Shown: positions 10,701 to 23,200 of the stretch, in pieces
Numbering within the stretch: position 1 is the stretch's first letter
Layout of the letters: each line of letters opens with the position of its first letter
Source: Alitta virens
Lineage: Eukaryota > Annelida > Polychaeta > Phyllodocida > Nereididae
Assembly: GCA_932294295.1 (NCBI GenBank)
Contig: OW028576.1
Span: 42,114,747 to 42,178,746 of the forward strand
DNA: 64,000 nt
Reading direction: 5' to 3'
Translations under genes and position numbers: made by a program
Notes under the pieces: generated by a model
Databases searched by the model: none
What the model was told of the DNA's origin: nothing
Seen by the model: only the letters and a program-made list of their open reading frames with translations

Positions 10701-12924
10701 CAGCTTTGTAAATTATAAACAAACTTGCACACAAATTCAACCCTATGCAATTAAAGGAGCGTCACGCTGATTATACAGTTTGAAATAACTGTAAAGAATG
10801 TTACCTATGTCTACAAAATAGACCTCAAAGCCAGCTGTTTATATTTTATCAAGCCATGAGCCGCCGCCAGCCACCAGCCGCCATATAGTGCAATTGAACA
10901 CTTGCTTGTTCAAACTTTCAGCATTGTATTATTAATAGCAATTAACACACAGGGGCTCTTGCAGATTAGCTCTTCTGTTTCTTTTGTGTATGCCAATAAG
11001 TCAATTGCAATCATAAGTGAGTGACACTGAGGAAGTCCCATATCATGCTTCATTAAATTGAATTGCAATTCATCATCTGTGTGAGGTAACTGCAGCTGAC
11101 TGATGCTGACTCAGCAAGGGAAACAGAGGAAGGTATACCAATTACTGGAAGTGTGTATGCTCTGTTAAGTGCAGAAAATAATGCCAATCCCTACTAACCC
11201 CACTGGTTTCAATGACACTAGTAGTTGGATATCATTACAAAAGGTACTTCTAATTAATTAACTAAGGGTGCCCAATTATTCAGAGATCAAAGTGGAATAG
11301 AAACATGTTCAAATTCAAGATCAACCATATATCATTTGTCTTGCTATTTGTCCATATCCCATAGTATGTACTTAATTTAAACCTGTTTATCATTAATTAA
11401 AAATGTTAAAATGTTTGTAAAAGACAAATTCTTTGTTGTTTTCTTTTTACAAAGGAACCTCCTTGAGTTTTATGTCATCTATCGAGTATTTCTTAGCTGG
11501 TGTTCTCTAACAAGATTTTTTTTTTTCAGTTATGAGGGGTATCTCCAATTTCCAACCCACCCCCCCCCCCCCCCCAAAAAAAAGAATAGAAAAAAAAGTT
11601 AATCACAGTATGATTTAATGATTTTAGTCCTACTATAATATGGAAGACCACTCAGGTTGTAGTGTAGACTTGAGAAAGGCTTTATTCAAGCTTGAAGCTG
11701 AGAATGACCCTCGGTTTCAGCATGAGTTAGCTTATATACCATTCTCTGGACAAAGGGCAGAGCTAGGCAGTTGTCATGGAGATCAGAGACAACAAGAGCT
11801 AAACAGATCAATACTGAGCTCTGGGCCAGTGAAACTGACCAGTTGGTCCATTGTGTTACTATTATGTAATAAGAGCAGGTGCAACTGCTGTGGTCTAGAA
11901 TGAAGAGACAAAGGATTCCTTTGTCTGTACATGACACATAGGAATATATATATATACTAAATATATAATATAAGATATAGCTTTTTTAAGCTAAGATAAT
12001 AATAACATGACACTACGCATTTGCATTTTGATGAATGGATTAATGTGCACTGCTTAGTCAAATTAAATTATAGATAAAGTTGATAAATTTTAACAATTTC
12101 AAATAGTCTTTTTATTATGTAGGCCTTATTTCGTGCAGATTTTAGTGAATGAAAGACAATAAGAACTGATCTGATATTATTTGCATGAAAACTACATGTC
12201 GCACTGCACTGGAAACCATGTTCAGCCACAAATCATTGGCTCAAGCTGGCTAGCAGCCGTAATTCTGTTCTAGCCAGCCGTATCACTGTAAACAAACGAC
12301 TTCGGGGTCTACTACCAAATGAAGATCAACCAGAACAAACCTCAGGCCAATCTGTCAATAAATTATTGGTGAGATCAAGTTCAGTGATATTTTTGCAGAC
12401 ATCGCTCAATTCCTCCAAGTCTCCACCTTCGTTGATTTCTGCACTGTTCAGAGTCAGCATTGGAGGGATGACCAGACCATCTTTTGCTGAAAAATTTAAT
12501 TTCTTCATTAGAGAAAAAGGATTGAAAATTACATACTTTTTCCACGACAATACAAATTCAGAATTATGAAATATTAATTCATGTCTTCTGTCACACACAT
12601 AAAATAATGTAAAATTACTTCAACAAATTGTCCACCACAAAATGGCACAATTTATACATTGTTCAGTACAATTCAAGGCTTCAGCAAATTTCATCATTGG
12701 TGAATCATCTTCAATATTTTTTTTTTATTGTGGCAAAATACCCCAAAATTAATATTCTAGCTGATCATAATCATACAATCTTGAATATTAATTTCCAACT
12801 TACCTGTAGATTTTGCACATTTTGTGACAAACACCACGTCCACCACCTCACTTTTACTAACTTCATCTCCAAGACCAAAGACCTCATATTTGTTTCTGAT
12901 TGCATATAAAAGTGACACTGGCAT
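7741..12924 (-). CDS. TBCEL: Tubulin-folding cofactor E-like protein (TBCEL), isoform with terminal exon A
   Basis: Coding exons, 5' to 3': 12804-12924, 12341-12486, 10311-10492, 9677-10010, 9101-9252, 7741-8053. All junctions are GT-AG and phase-consistent, giving 415 residues (about 424 in human, from memory). The N-terminus is MPVSLLYAIRNKYEVFG. Leucine-rich repeats follow in exons 2-4 (ITELDLTNNLLTDW, VHFLNLSSNNLSP, IFINQNLISDWSE, LVLIGNPIEVL). Exon 5 has an LRR cap-like segment (YLPNVSRLNGS). The last exon is a ubiquitin-like domain starting FAELEAKYGRLEPL. There is no CAP-Gly domain, which separates TBCEL from TBCE. The family is known to bind and destabilise tubulin in the cytosol. The start ATG lies 9 bases inside its exon, so the 5' UTR is split. 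Divergent from RABAC1. Exon B (4633-4945) is an alternative 3' end. Confidence 0.93.
8296..8545. mobile_element. MITE with GGCTGTTCC ends, copy c
   Basis: The left end GGGCTGTTCCATTTAGAAAA and the right end TTTTAAATGGAACAGCCC are inverted. The interior has G-, C- and T-runs and the recurring GGTGGACAGGAAA / TTCCTGTCCACC pair. TA lies immediately outside both ends, a possible target duplication. It is in the TBCEL intron between exons 5 and A. Confidence 0.75.
10493..12340 (-). other. TBCEL intron 2, mostly a hAT-like element
   Basis: The intron holds the element 10819-12311 almost end to end. The remaining flanks carry several GTTACAAACAA-type short repeats (10550-10690). No exon seen. Confidence 0.6.
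10819..12311. mobile_element. Non-autonomous hAT-like element, TIR TAGACCCCGAAGCC family, copy 2
   Basis: The left end TAGACCTCAAAGCC is two mismatches from the copy 1 TIR. The right end is CTTCGGGGTCTA. The flanks CTACAAAA (10811-10818) and CTACCAAA (12312-12319) are a 7/8 target duplication. The subterminal GCCATGAGCCGCCGCCAGCCA and GGCTGGCTAGCAGCCG segments match the subtermini of the 5447-6778 element. It is slightly older by divergence and lies 29 bases from TBCEL exon 2. The interior (for example 11640-11900) has short open frames I do not recognise. Confidence 0.7.
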
Positions 12925-13363
12925 TTCTTCAGTCTAAAATAGAAAAAAGTGTATATCCACTATACTACACTTTGCTGCTAGTTTGCCATTAATTGTTAAT
13001 ACATGTGCAATATTTGATTGTGCACTCTGAAATTGTGCATGAATAATTGCAAAAACTTAAAGCTACTTAAATAATGACACTCATTTTTGTGCAAGATTGC
13101 CAAGATTGCCCACTAACCATCAATGTCAATAGAACTGAGAAAAATTATAACAGTGGAATAAAATTATCCATATACCTGCAAAATGAAGTTAATTAATGTA
13201 GGCCTAATAATGATGTTAAAAATAAAAGAATGCTTTTAGAGCACTGTGCCACTGAGCTAAAAAGCTGCACTGACTATAGTTGCAGTCTGTAGAATGTAGT
13301 CAATGTAGGCGATTGCTCAGTCACTAAATATAGATTCACCTGTTCTGTTGGATTGATAAGAAT

Positions 13364-13580
13364 GACTCATCACTGAAAAATGCCACTGATTATGTCCCAG
13401 ATCGACCTTTGAACCCCTACTCTGGAATGGCACTGTTGTTATTTAATTTGCGCTCTTTGTGTAACCATTAAAAAAATAAAAATAAAAAATGCTAAATAAA
13501 CTCATCACTGAAAAATGCCACTGATTATATCCCAGATCGATCTTTGAATCGAATCCATACTCCAGAATGGCACTGTCGAA
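13364..13580. repeat. Direct repeat in TBCEL intron 1
   Basis: CTCATCACTGAAAAATGCC and the following ~55 bases (ACTGATTAT-x-TCCCAGATCGA..., then AATGGCACTGT) occur at about 13367-13436 and 13501-13575. They are two diverged copies separated by an AT-rich spacer. Confidence 0.75.
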
Positions 13581-13685
13581 AACCATTTTTTTAAATGTCA
13601 AAAGTCTACATATCTTCCAAACAAATTTTGTTCCTTATGGCATGAGCAGCTGATGAGGCATACCAGTTGTCTTTGATTAACTCAC

Positions 13686-13880
13686 CTTATTTTTTGCAAA
13701 TTTGAAGAAAATTAACGCACTTCTAAAGCCAACAGCGCTTGTGTACAGCTTGTGTTGTGTACAGCTGTGTACTTATTTATGAGGAGTTCCCTTTTCTGCG
13801 TCTGACGTCATCAAATATTGCACTCCTAAAATAGCATCCACGTCGACTGTTTCGAGGCGCGAGGATCTCTTCACAACGAC
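13686..13880. promoter_or_regulatory. Bidirectional promoter between TBCEL and RABAC1
   Basis: The two start regions are head-to-head. On the minus strand AATAAG|GTGAGT at 13686/13685 is a good donor for a noncoding TBCEL first exon. RABAC1 ATG is at 13881 on the plus strand. Between them is a full CRE palindrome TGACGTCA (13803-13810) and a small CpG-bearing patch (near 13840-13862). Exact transcription starts are not visible. Confidence 0.6.
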
Positions 13881-16800
13881 ATGTCAAAAGTAGCTCCTGA
13901 AGAAAGCGAAGTTTTAGTCGGAAATATCGACATTGACACTTCACTTGAGCAGCCAAAGAAGAAAGGGTAATTCTTAAATGGTGTAGTTTAATATTGGACT
14001 GTTTGAACTTGATATCTCGAGTGTCTAAGATTGGTAAGAAAGTTGTTTAATGGACTGAAATAACACAGTCATTAACATTGATCATTATTTGTTGATTGAG
14101 TCATTCAAGTTGAGTAACTAACATGACATTGACAGCGAATAATTATGGAAATTAAAAAACATTAAAAATTAACTTCAGTATCAGAGTGTATTTCAGCTAA
14201 GTTAAAATATTACTTGAGCTCGAGCAGCAAGACATACAATGTACCACAACAGCCTGTCAACGGGTCTCCTTATAGTTATACTATGGATATTTATTGTATG
14301 TGTTATTTCATGTTGCTAGATCGATTATTTTTTTTGCATTGAATTACATGTAGGCGTAATACTAAATATCCATAACTGAATTCATTGTATTGTTTGTATT
14401 TGAATTACATAGCTAGCTCGATCCCTACTGTAATAATGCTCGATTACTAACGGGGTCTATAAAATATTATAATATAGGCCGGTTTCGATTAGAGGTGGGG
14501 TCATAGACAGCATATATATATATTAAATTAATTCAAACAATAAATCCCAGTCTTGAATACAAGCCGGGCAGTGGGTTAAATTGGGTTCACTGAGGGCATT
14601 GCATATAGCTATTCGTTGGAAACAATCATAGTAACTGAATATTAAACACAAGGATAATTTCAACTACAGTAAATGCAGCATATGGTAGTGGTGGACCGAT
14701 GATCGACTAGAGTCGAAAGTCGGTCGTTTCACGCCAGGAATCAAGCGCTTAGAAGCAAATATGTGCAGTCGATTTTAGTCGGAATGCATCATTAACCAGT
14801 GGGGAACAAATTCCTTAGATTTTTTTTACCCAAACAACGAACTCATGGGCGCTGCCATTTTGCTTTGGTCATGTGACCCTTCGGAGCCAATCAGAAGCGC
14901 TGTTGTGACAGCCATCTGTTATAGTGATTCTGATTGGCTGTATAATTTATCTTACAATATTGACTTCCGTCTTAAGTTGGATGTCGTGACGAATATCGTT
15001 ACAGGACGTTTAAACCGATTATGAACTGATCATCAGTCGGTTTCCCACAACCGATGATCGGTTTGGAGAATGAAACCGACTCCCACCACTAGCATATGGC
15101 CTTTTAGTTAAGATTGTCAAACTGTACATAGCACGAAGAAAAATTTACCTGAAAGCGAATCTGTGGTTCGACCACTTCCACACTATGTCCACAATTGTCT
15201 TTTTTGTACAAAGACTAGTACACAACTGTGCGCTCTTTGCAAAGTGGTGAAAGCACAGAATCAACAAAAATAAAAAAATTGCATGGCCATTCAATCAATC
15301 AGATATGACGATTCATCAAAAGACACGCCTGCTGAACAGAGCAAAGGTGTTGCAACCACCTATTTTCAGACCGCAAGTTTTCTTCGTGCACAGGAAGCCT
15401 TTTACCTTTTGTAATTATTTGATTATTCAGTTTCAGCCTCATGAGTTTGCAACTGACTAACGTTAAATGGCGGGAGTGGGTCCAGGCCCAACGGGACCGC
15501 GTCCAGCCATGGAGTCAGTTTTTTCACACAAGCAACTTTAAAATCCCAAAGAACATCGCTCCGATCGGATCAAGAGTCGTCAAAAACATCGAGCGTTTTC
15601 AGAGCAACTACTTGTTCATATTTATTGGGCTTGTAATATTTTGTGTGTAAGTATCTTAAATATTGTTTTTGTTTTTTCTGTAGCTTTATCAAACCGCATA
15701 TATGTGGAATTGTAGATGTAATGATGAGATGATAAAGCTAGGGGTTCAGTCCATGAACATTAGAGTCTTAATTAGACAATACACTGGGGTCTATCTGAGA
15801 ACAAAACTCTGCAACTTTACAAATCTTAAGATTGCTGGCAAATTCTAGGTGAACATTGGGCCAGAATTTTGCATTTCAACATCGCCCTTATAACTTTGCA
15901 TAATATGAATGCCTTCATTTAAGTTTAAAAGTTGAAACTTGAAATTGCCATGTGTGAAGCAATTTATATTCAAATGACAGATAAAAAAAAAGCTAAAGCA
16001 CAGCTGCAAGTTTATTGCAAAGATTTTCATTACAATGCTCATTAAAATAAATTTACCAACTGTGCATTAAGGAAAAATACATTGAGTGACATCATGACCA
16101 ATCAATTTCGATCTTTATGAGGCTCTGACCTCCCCCCCCCCCCCTCTAAAAATAAACCAGAAAAAAACTTTTTAAGCAAAGTGTTTATAGTAAATTTCAT
16201 AGCTGTAATCAAGTAATTCCCAGGGTTTTATTATTAATTGTTAAATATCCTTAATTTAGGTAACTCTTTTGTGAGTCCCCATTCAAAACAGAAATAAACT
16301 GAGCATATCAGAATTGTATTTAAAAAATCTTGAACTCTCAGGGCTCGAATTAGGCTTAAATGTATGGGAGTCTGGCGAGGCTGTCAAAAAATCTGGGAGT
16401 CAATAATCCAGGATTTAAGATATTTGGGGAAAAAAAATTGCAATTGACTCAAAGCAGAACAAAGCCAAAATTTATAAAGAACTGAACTCCTCTATCAATT
16501 GCTATTTCATCAAGTATGAATACATGTCAGGGTTCAATTGCACTAGCAAAGGCTTAGGCTTTGTCTGGAAGTCCTACAGACTCCTGAACAGACTACACTA
16601 TGAGTCCGTGCCAAAATCTACAAATCTCTTGACTCACGGACTCGCGGACTCTCTAGCCCTGACTCTCATAATTATGCTTACTTTTCCTTTTTGCAGACTA
16701 ACGTCGCCTATGTTATTGATTGCCATCGCTGCATGTTTAGGAGCCTGTTATATTATCAGTCTGAAGAACCAAGAAACAAAACTTAAAGTGTTGGGTAAGT

Positions 16801-18409
16801 TGAAAATGGTGCATCATGATTCATGATGAGAAGATAATTTAACTGAAGTGGTGTTATCTTTGATTGCAGGTAATTGAGAATACATGTACAATGAATGGGT
16901 TTGTCAGTAATTCAATGGCCTTATGGCTTAATCAGCCAATCAAATAAAGCTACGTCACTTATAGGCTTATACGTGTAATTCCCCTAGTGGTCATGAACAA
17001 CACTCGCCAGTGACTTGATAATAGGTCTGAACTTCAGAAGTATAGTCAGCTTATATGATAGCTGTCAGAGGCAAGATTAATGATGAGATCATAAGGCCTG
17101 GATTGTATTTTTATTGGCAATTATTCTCTACGTTATGCAGGCCTGAGCGTAAGCAAAAAAATGGTAACCCACACATCGTTTTCCTGAAAATAAGCCTTGG
17201 TAACCCATGGTTGGTTACCTAAAATTTATTTTGGGCAAGGCAAACGATATTGCATTCGCGGCATTCAGTTTAAGGTAACCTCCAGGAGAACGAAATGATC
17301 GTTCACCTGTTAAGCTCAGGCCTGGTTATGACATCATTGACTTGTATATAAATATGTTGCCGTCCACAGCCACAAGGGGAAAATAGGTGACACAGCTCAT
17401 ATTTGATTGGCTCTGGTTTAATCCAAATTGAAAACTTAATAAACTTAAATTCAGCATATGAATGTCAATACAAGAAGTCATGTTCGCGGAACTTCATATT
17501 AAAACTTTACCTTGCAATAAGAGAAGCACAAGGTGGTTTAAATTAAATTCTGTCTCACAATTCTTTTTTGTCTCAGCCATATTGACTTGAGAATGTTCAC
17601 TTCTCTCTTCAGCTGGCCGAGGCAAAGGTAATGATGAGATAGTGTGAGCTAGCATGTGTGTGCCCAATATTCTGTTAATCTTGAACATATTAAAGCCCAA
17701 TTTGAATTAAAATGGCTTCGGTATTATAAAGAATTTATATTTCAGGACGTGAATTGAGTCTGGCTCAGCAATACACGGCTGTAGGGATCATCTCTTTCCC
17801 CATTTTCTGGGTAGCGGGAGCTGGATCTGCCGTATTCTGGATAATAGGTAAGATTAGATGTTCGAACTTCTTAATTATAAGGATTTGCATTGAATTAAAA
17901 AGGGTTTTATTTGTAGTGAGGAGGATATTTCCATAATGACCATTGATTGATATTCTTGAGCTTTAAGAGCAAATTCCCTTGTCCAAAGATGTTATATATA
18001 AGCCACACAACTACCTAAATTTACAAATCATTTATGATAATCCATCTATGTGTAATATTGTAGTATTCTGTATGTTTTGAAGTGATTAATAAGCCTAGCA
18101 TGACTAGGCAATATTGTATACATGGATTGCATTTCACTTAAAAAAAATTAATTAAGTTTTTTAAGAAGGAATTACTGCATAACTAGCTTTATGTACAGAA
18201 TGACTTGTTTACGTAAAGGTCAAAACTCGTAAAAACGTAATGGAAATTGTCTCATATTCCGCAATGACGTTTTTGAAATTTAATCAAATTATACAAAAGA
18301 CTCTCTTTGCATTGCAGGGGCGTCCTTCTTAACCGTCATGCTTCATGCCTCGTTATACAAACTGGAAGAAGAAGCGGTACCTTTTGAATTAGACATGGAA
18401 CCCGTGTAA
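13881..18409 (+). CDS. RABAC1: Prenylated Rab acceptor 1 (PRA1 family, RABAC1)
   Basis: Exons 13881-13966, 15437-15646, 16697-16794, 17746-17847 and 18318-18409, all GT-AG and in phase, encode 195 residues (185 in human, from memory). The acidic/basic N-terminal tail (MSKVAPEESEVLVGN) is followed by WREWVQAQRDRVQPWSQF and the PRA1 membrane core: YLFIFIGLVIFCV, LTSPMLLIAIAACLGACYI, then ISFPIFWVAGAGSAVFWIIG and a last hydrophobic stretch. It ends ELDMEPV, like vertebrate RABAC1. The family acts at Golgi and endosomal membranes on prenylated Rab GTPases (known for the family). Exon 2 has two in-frame acceptors 6 bases apart (15430 and 15436). Divergent from TBCEL, convergent with HAUS5. Confidence 0.95.
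14686..15091. mobile_element. hAT-type MITE in RABAC1 intron 1
   Basis: TAGTGGTGG at the left and CCACCACTA at the right are perfect terminal inverted repeats. They are flanked by the exact 8-bp duplication GCATATGG (14678-14685 and 15092-15099). Subterminal CCGATGATCG motifs occur in both halves. 406 bases, non-coding. Confidence 0.88.
15713..15755 (-). repeat. Fragment of the dispersed CTTATCATCTCATCATTAC family
   Basis: TGTAATGATGAGATGATAAAG is the complement of the core motif seen at 39234, 42957, 54597 and elsewhere. Only the core remains here. Confidence 0.6.
17037..17106 (-). repeat. Dispersed CTTATCATCTCATCATTAC family, reverse copy
   Basis: TCAGCTTATATGATAGCTGTC followed by AGGCAAGATTAATGATGAGATCATAAGGCC is the complement of the standard order (core, then CTGCCTCTGGCAGCTGGTCATATAAGCTGA). 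Confidence 0.65.
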
Positions 18410-19112
18410 GTTCCGACGGAATCTTTCATAACACCGAAGACTTTTAACCGAGCAAAACACAGTTCTACATAAGCACTGATTTGTTAATACGTGGGCATCG
18501 AACGCCTCATGAATATTAATCTCAACCACATCATTGTAAAAAGCTGGACTTTCGTTTTCTCCGCCAGGGGGCTAATTTAGTTGCACTTGTTACGTTGTAG
18601 TATTGAGTTAAGTTTTGTTGCCGACCTAGCCGTTTAATGCACATTTCATAAAGAACTGCTTATAGTGAATGCACACTGTATAGGTATCAATTAATAATGT
18701 TGCCATTTAATGCATGTTTCACAAAGAACTGCTTATAGTGAACGCACACTGTATTGATATTAATATCGTTTATAATAATAATGTTGGGCTACATGCAATT
18801 ATGTGACATGATTACTGGCATCGGCACTTGCTTTTTCTTCACCATTTCTGGGTTGAAATTCACTTCGTTTTAACGGTATCATTACCATTATGATAGATTA
18901 GGTATTTGTATTTAGTGAGGGTTTACACAGGGTTTTCAACTTCTAATTCCTTAATAATGATATGCATTCAAATTTAAAGAAACATATCAGGCCTACAAAG
19001 TTTCTTTCATTTAATTTCGGAAATGGTCATTTGATACTTATTGACCAATTAATCATGTGATGTTTTGTACATATTGTATATTTTATTTATAAGGGAGGAA
19101 TGTACAAATAAA
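18410..19112 (+). other. RABAC1 3' UTR with a tandem repeat and poly-A signal
   Basis: About 700 bases between the stop and AATAAA at 19107-19112. They include a direct repeat of about 73-base period (GTTTAATGCACATTTCATAAAG... from 18630; ATTTAATGCATGTTTCACAAAG... from 18703), each ending GCACACTGTAT. Confidence 0.6.
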
Positions 19113-20295
19113 TGTTATATTTGTTAATGAAATATTATAGTCTGTTATTCTTCGTACAACGTAGTGAGAGGAAGCATAGTGTTCATCTGCAACTTAGTGT
19201 CAGACCGTCATTTGAGTTTTGGGCTTCAGTAGTGACATCTAGGGGCAGAGCCGAAACATTCAGAATTGAAAGGGATGGTAGAATATATATCACTTCTTTA
19301 CCACCTCTGTCAGCATGTTTCAGAGCTACCTCTGGATGTTCTCTAAGCCCGCTATTCTGCTGATGGCTACAACTTCCATGACAGTCAAGGTCCAAAAAAA
19401 TTGAATAGATCTATGATCCACAGAATGACCCCACAGTGACTGACGTCAAATTCCAGGAAACCCTGATTTTTCAGGAATGACATGATGCCATTCAGGCTGT
19501 TCGACAGCTTTAAAAGGCAAACTAAGAGAATCGCTACCGATAAGACGCCATGACGGCATCTAATACGTTAATTTAAATCACGACACCATGATGACAGCAT
19601 CTAATACGCTGATCTTAATCACAATGACACCATGATGACGGCATCTGATACGTTGATGTAAAACAACGCCATCTGATACGGCGATGTAAATCACAATCTC
19701 TACACAGACAAATAATTTTTTTAATCCAATTAAGGATTAACATGTTAATATCAAACCATCCAATAATAAATACACAAAGCTTCAACATAACATAGTTGAA
19801 TAAATTTATACAAAAATATAATATTAAAGAACATTTCATAAATTGTGCCATCCTAATATGGCAGCTTCTAATTGCGTATTGAAAACATTCTACCGATATA
19901 TCAAGACCAGTTTCTCCATTCCAAATGGCTTCATAACAGAATGGTCTCATTACTGCATTTTTCAGGTTATTTGTAATGTAATCGTAGTAGTAATCGTAAC
20001 TGAGAGCTGGGCCCAGTTTTACTTATATTTGAGTATCATACCAGAGTCGGTTTCACAAAGTATCAAAATTATTGACTTTGACACTGTGTATATGCGTGGC
20101 TCATGAATGGAGTCAAGACTACAGCGTTCATAACAGCAGTATCTTGGCATCATCAGCCAGTTGGGATTTACTGCAATATTGACTAAGCTTGAAAGGAAGC
20201 ACTTCACCAGCTATTGAGCTTTATCTAGCTTTAACTTATATTAGTGTCTTTAAATGCAGAATTCGTACCATGTAGAACAGTTATTCAAAACAGTA
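19113..20295. other. Convergent intergenic region between RABAC1 and HAUS5
   Basis: No gene seen. It contains one TGACGTCA octamer (19441-19448) and a small tandem array at 19546-19700. Part of the right end must be HAUS5 3' UTR. Confidence 0.5.
19546..19700. repeat. Degenerate tandem array, unit about 40-55 bases
   Basis: The unit GACGGCATCTAATACG-x-TGAT-x-TAAATCAC-x-A-x-GACACCATGAT recurs about 3.5 times with substitutions and small length changes. Confidence 0.7.
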
Positions 20296-23200
20296 TCAAA
20301 CATCCGACAGTTGTCGTAAGCGTGTGACTGCTACTGTCCACTTGTCCTTCCACTGTTTAAAGGTCAAGTCATCCAGGCGTGTCCAAGTGACCACACTTTG
20401 CGCTGGTTGCTCCCACCTGTTGGGAATATATTGGAACTAATTAAGCCATCAACAACTTGAAACGACAACAATGAATATGATATAATATAATTATAAATGC
20501 GGTTTAAATTTCGCAGATTGAATAATGGCATCCGTAATGAATGAATCATTTGCCGTTTCTGTGACAATGGCAAGTCAAATATCCACAACCTCGCAAAATG
20601 ATGAAGATTTTGATTCATCCAGTTGGTAATCTAATAGTAAATTACTGGATGTTTTAAGTTTCGAACATCTAGTAATTGATCTATAATTTCACCATCTACT
20701 ACCTCACCTACTAGTGCTAGGTTAGCTCAAGTGCTGGTCAGTTTGCAATAAAACACATTCAAAATTTGACTTACCAATCTTGAATGATGTCTTTAAGTTG
20801 TAGGCACAGTGACAAAGCCTCCGTACTTCTTCGAATATTTGACTGTAGTTTGGGAAGGACATCTTTTTCTTGTTGTCTGTCAGATTCTTTTATTTGCGAA
20901 CAAAGACCTGCAATAAATTATCAGATTTATATCCAATATATCTAATAGTGGATTTTCACGGAAGGTTCTCTGTATTTCCACCAGGTGGCCAAAACAGAAT
21001 ACTGCAAGTCTATTGGCTGAAAAGTTCCCGACCTTGGCTGTAATTGGCTGAAGCAAAGTGCATCGTAGCAGCAGTATGTTTAGTGCATTTTAATGTATAT
21101 TTGACACTTTATCATTTAGTTGAGAAAGTCACATTTATGGAATCAGTTAGTTATTACCTACTGTGTCTGAAAAGCAAAATGAGTAATTAGAGGAGAGGAA
21201 TGTCTTATGTCCTGCTGAATTCAAGGCTTTTCAGTGAAAAGACTCTATTGTAAATTGCATGAATTGGACATCCTAAATAATTTCTTTCAAAGCAACTAAT
21301 GTTTCTGCCAGGTGGCAACGCTAGCACAGCATGCCATCCCTCTACTGATGAGTTTCTGAGCAGTTTCCAGACACGCTAAATGTACTCCGTCTTAATCTAC
21401 AATCTCAGATCACAGGTGTCAGTTACATACCTGCAATGTGGTCCGATATGGAGAGGTCATGTTTCGTTCGACCGTCGAGGGTGTTGGCAAGGTCTTGATG
21501 GTTCTTCAAGGTCACTTCAAGGTTGTAAACTTCCTGGTGAATGTCCATAACATGCGGAAGGAGACACTCTGGAGCCTAAAAACCAAAATAGAAGGTCACG
21601 AAAATAAAAAGTAAGGAAAGCATCATGGTGAAATAATAATTGTTGCGGCTTCCTTGGCAATCAAATTTAGGACCTTTCCAAGACTTTCCAAGACCACACT
21701 TGTTTATATCATTGAAAGTGCCTTAACACTGCAGCATCCATCTAATAAGTGTTTATTGTGGTTTATTTCAAGTGGCGAATTTCGATGTCATGGCAAAAAT
21801 CAATGTTGCCAAGTGTACTAGATTTGTCTTTATTTTTCAAGTTCATTACTTCAAAATGAAATTGAAGACTTTTCAAGTCCTCCCATTTAAGGCCTTAAAT
21901 ATAGGAATAAAACCTCAATAAAACTCTTATGTACTGAAAAGTGCAAGATGGCCCTAAGACATGATGCCAAAGTTATTTACGAACTGAGTGATGTCAGAGA
22001 CAATTTGTCAGAAACTGTACTTGAACCAACAGAGGTTCGCCAAATGATATTTGAACTTTCCATAAATTGAATTTCATTTTTCTTGACATATAATTTCACG
22101 TGTACTATTATATATGTATGAATAAATAATATATATATAGGAAACTGGATTTAGGACTTTCTGTGATCCTTCTTAAAATATTTTGCCCATTTTCCTCACC
22201 TTGTAAGGTTTGAAGTTGAGATGTTGCATCGTTCTCAGTATTGTCTGACTTTGCGAATCTGGTCGAGGATTAAGTTGGTGTATCGAAAGATCCATTACAT
22301 ACGATTTGTACGACCTACAAGAAGAAAAGACAAAGATTTAATACAAATCTCTTATCACTGCACGAATAAAAGATAAAAAATATTCAGGGGCTGTTCCATT
22401 TAGGGGGGGGGTGGACCAGAAATTTTTTAGATCCCCCTCCCCACTCCGACATCCGCTTTTTTAAAGTTGAATGTTAATATATCTTGAATGTTAATATATC
22501 TTACAATTATATCTATTTCTTCACACATCAGAATTATAGCAAATGCCTGCCTTAAAAATAATAATTTAACCGGTTTAGCTAAATGGTGTTATTAATTGAT
22601 TACAAAAGTGTCAATCATACTTACTCATGTGCTTTTGTGAAGTGCAAATAAGGCAGTGCAATTTTCGCAAAACTCTCCACTTCTTTGGAAACAGAGTTTT
22701 GAAGTTGATCACTTGTTGATTTGATTTCGGACTTGTGGTTCAACAAAGATTTCTCAGCATAGAGAACAATCTATAAAGAAAAAAAATAATAAAGAAGTGC
22801 TGGCGTCACAGTTGAAATGAAAACTTCGTTAAAATGCTATTCTGGAGGTTAACTTTACGGGGGTCAGATATTTGTATTTAATTGATTTGTTTACGAGCAT
22901 TTAGGATAAAATGTTGGGATTAACACTGAAAACTAATTAAATCCTAATAATATTATTAGCAAGGACTAAATAATAGGCTTTTTTTTTTACTACTAAAATT
23001 GGATTTCATAATACATAATTATGTGAATTTGAACAAAAAAACTAAAATAATTTAGAATATGGGAAATGCAATGATCTGCCACTGTCACCTCAAGGAATCA
23101 CCTTGTTGACCGCACAGCCAGCACCATCTAGTTTCTTCGCCAAAACGCAGTAAATATCAGTATTATTAGGAACCCCAACATTCTATGTTATTCTACTTGC

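Noticed and set aside
16338..16670. Possible hAT element with CAGGGCT ends
   Set aside because: The ends match for only seven bases and no 8-bp duplication could be aligned. Repeated GACTC words may have another origin.
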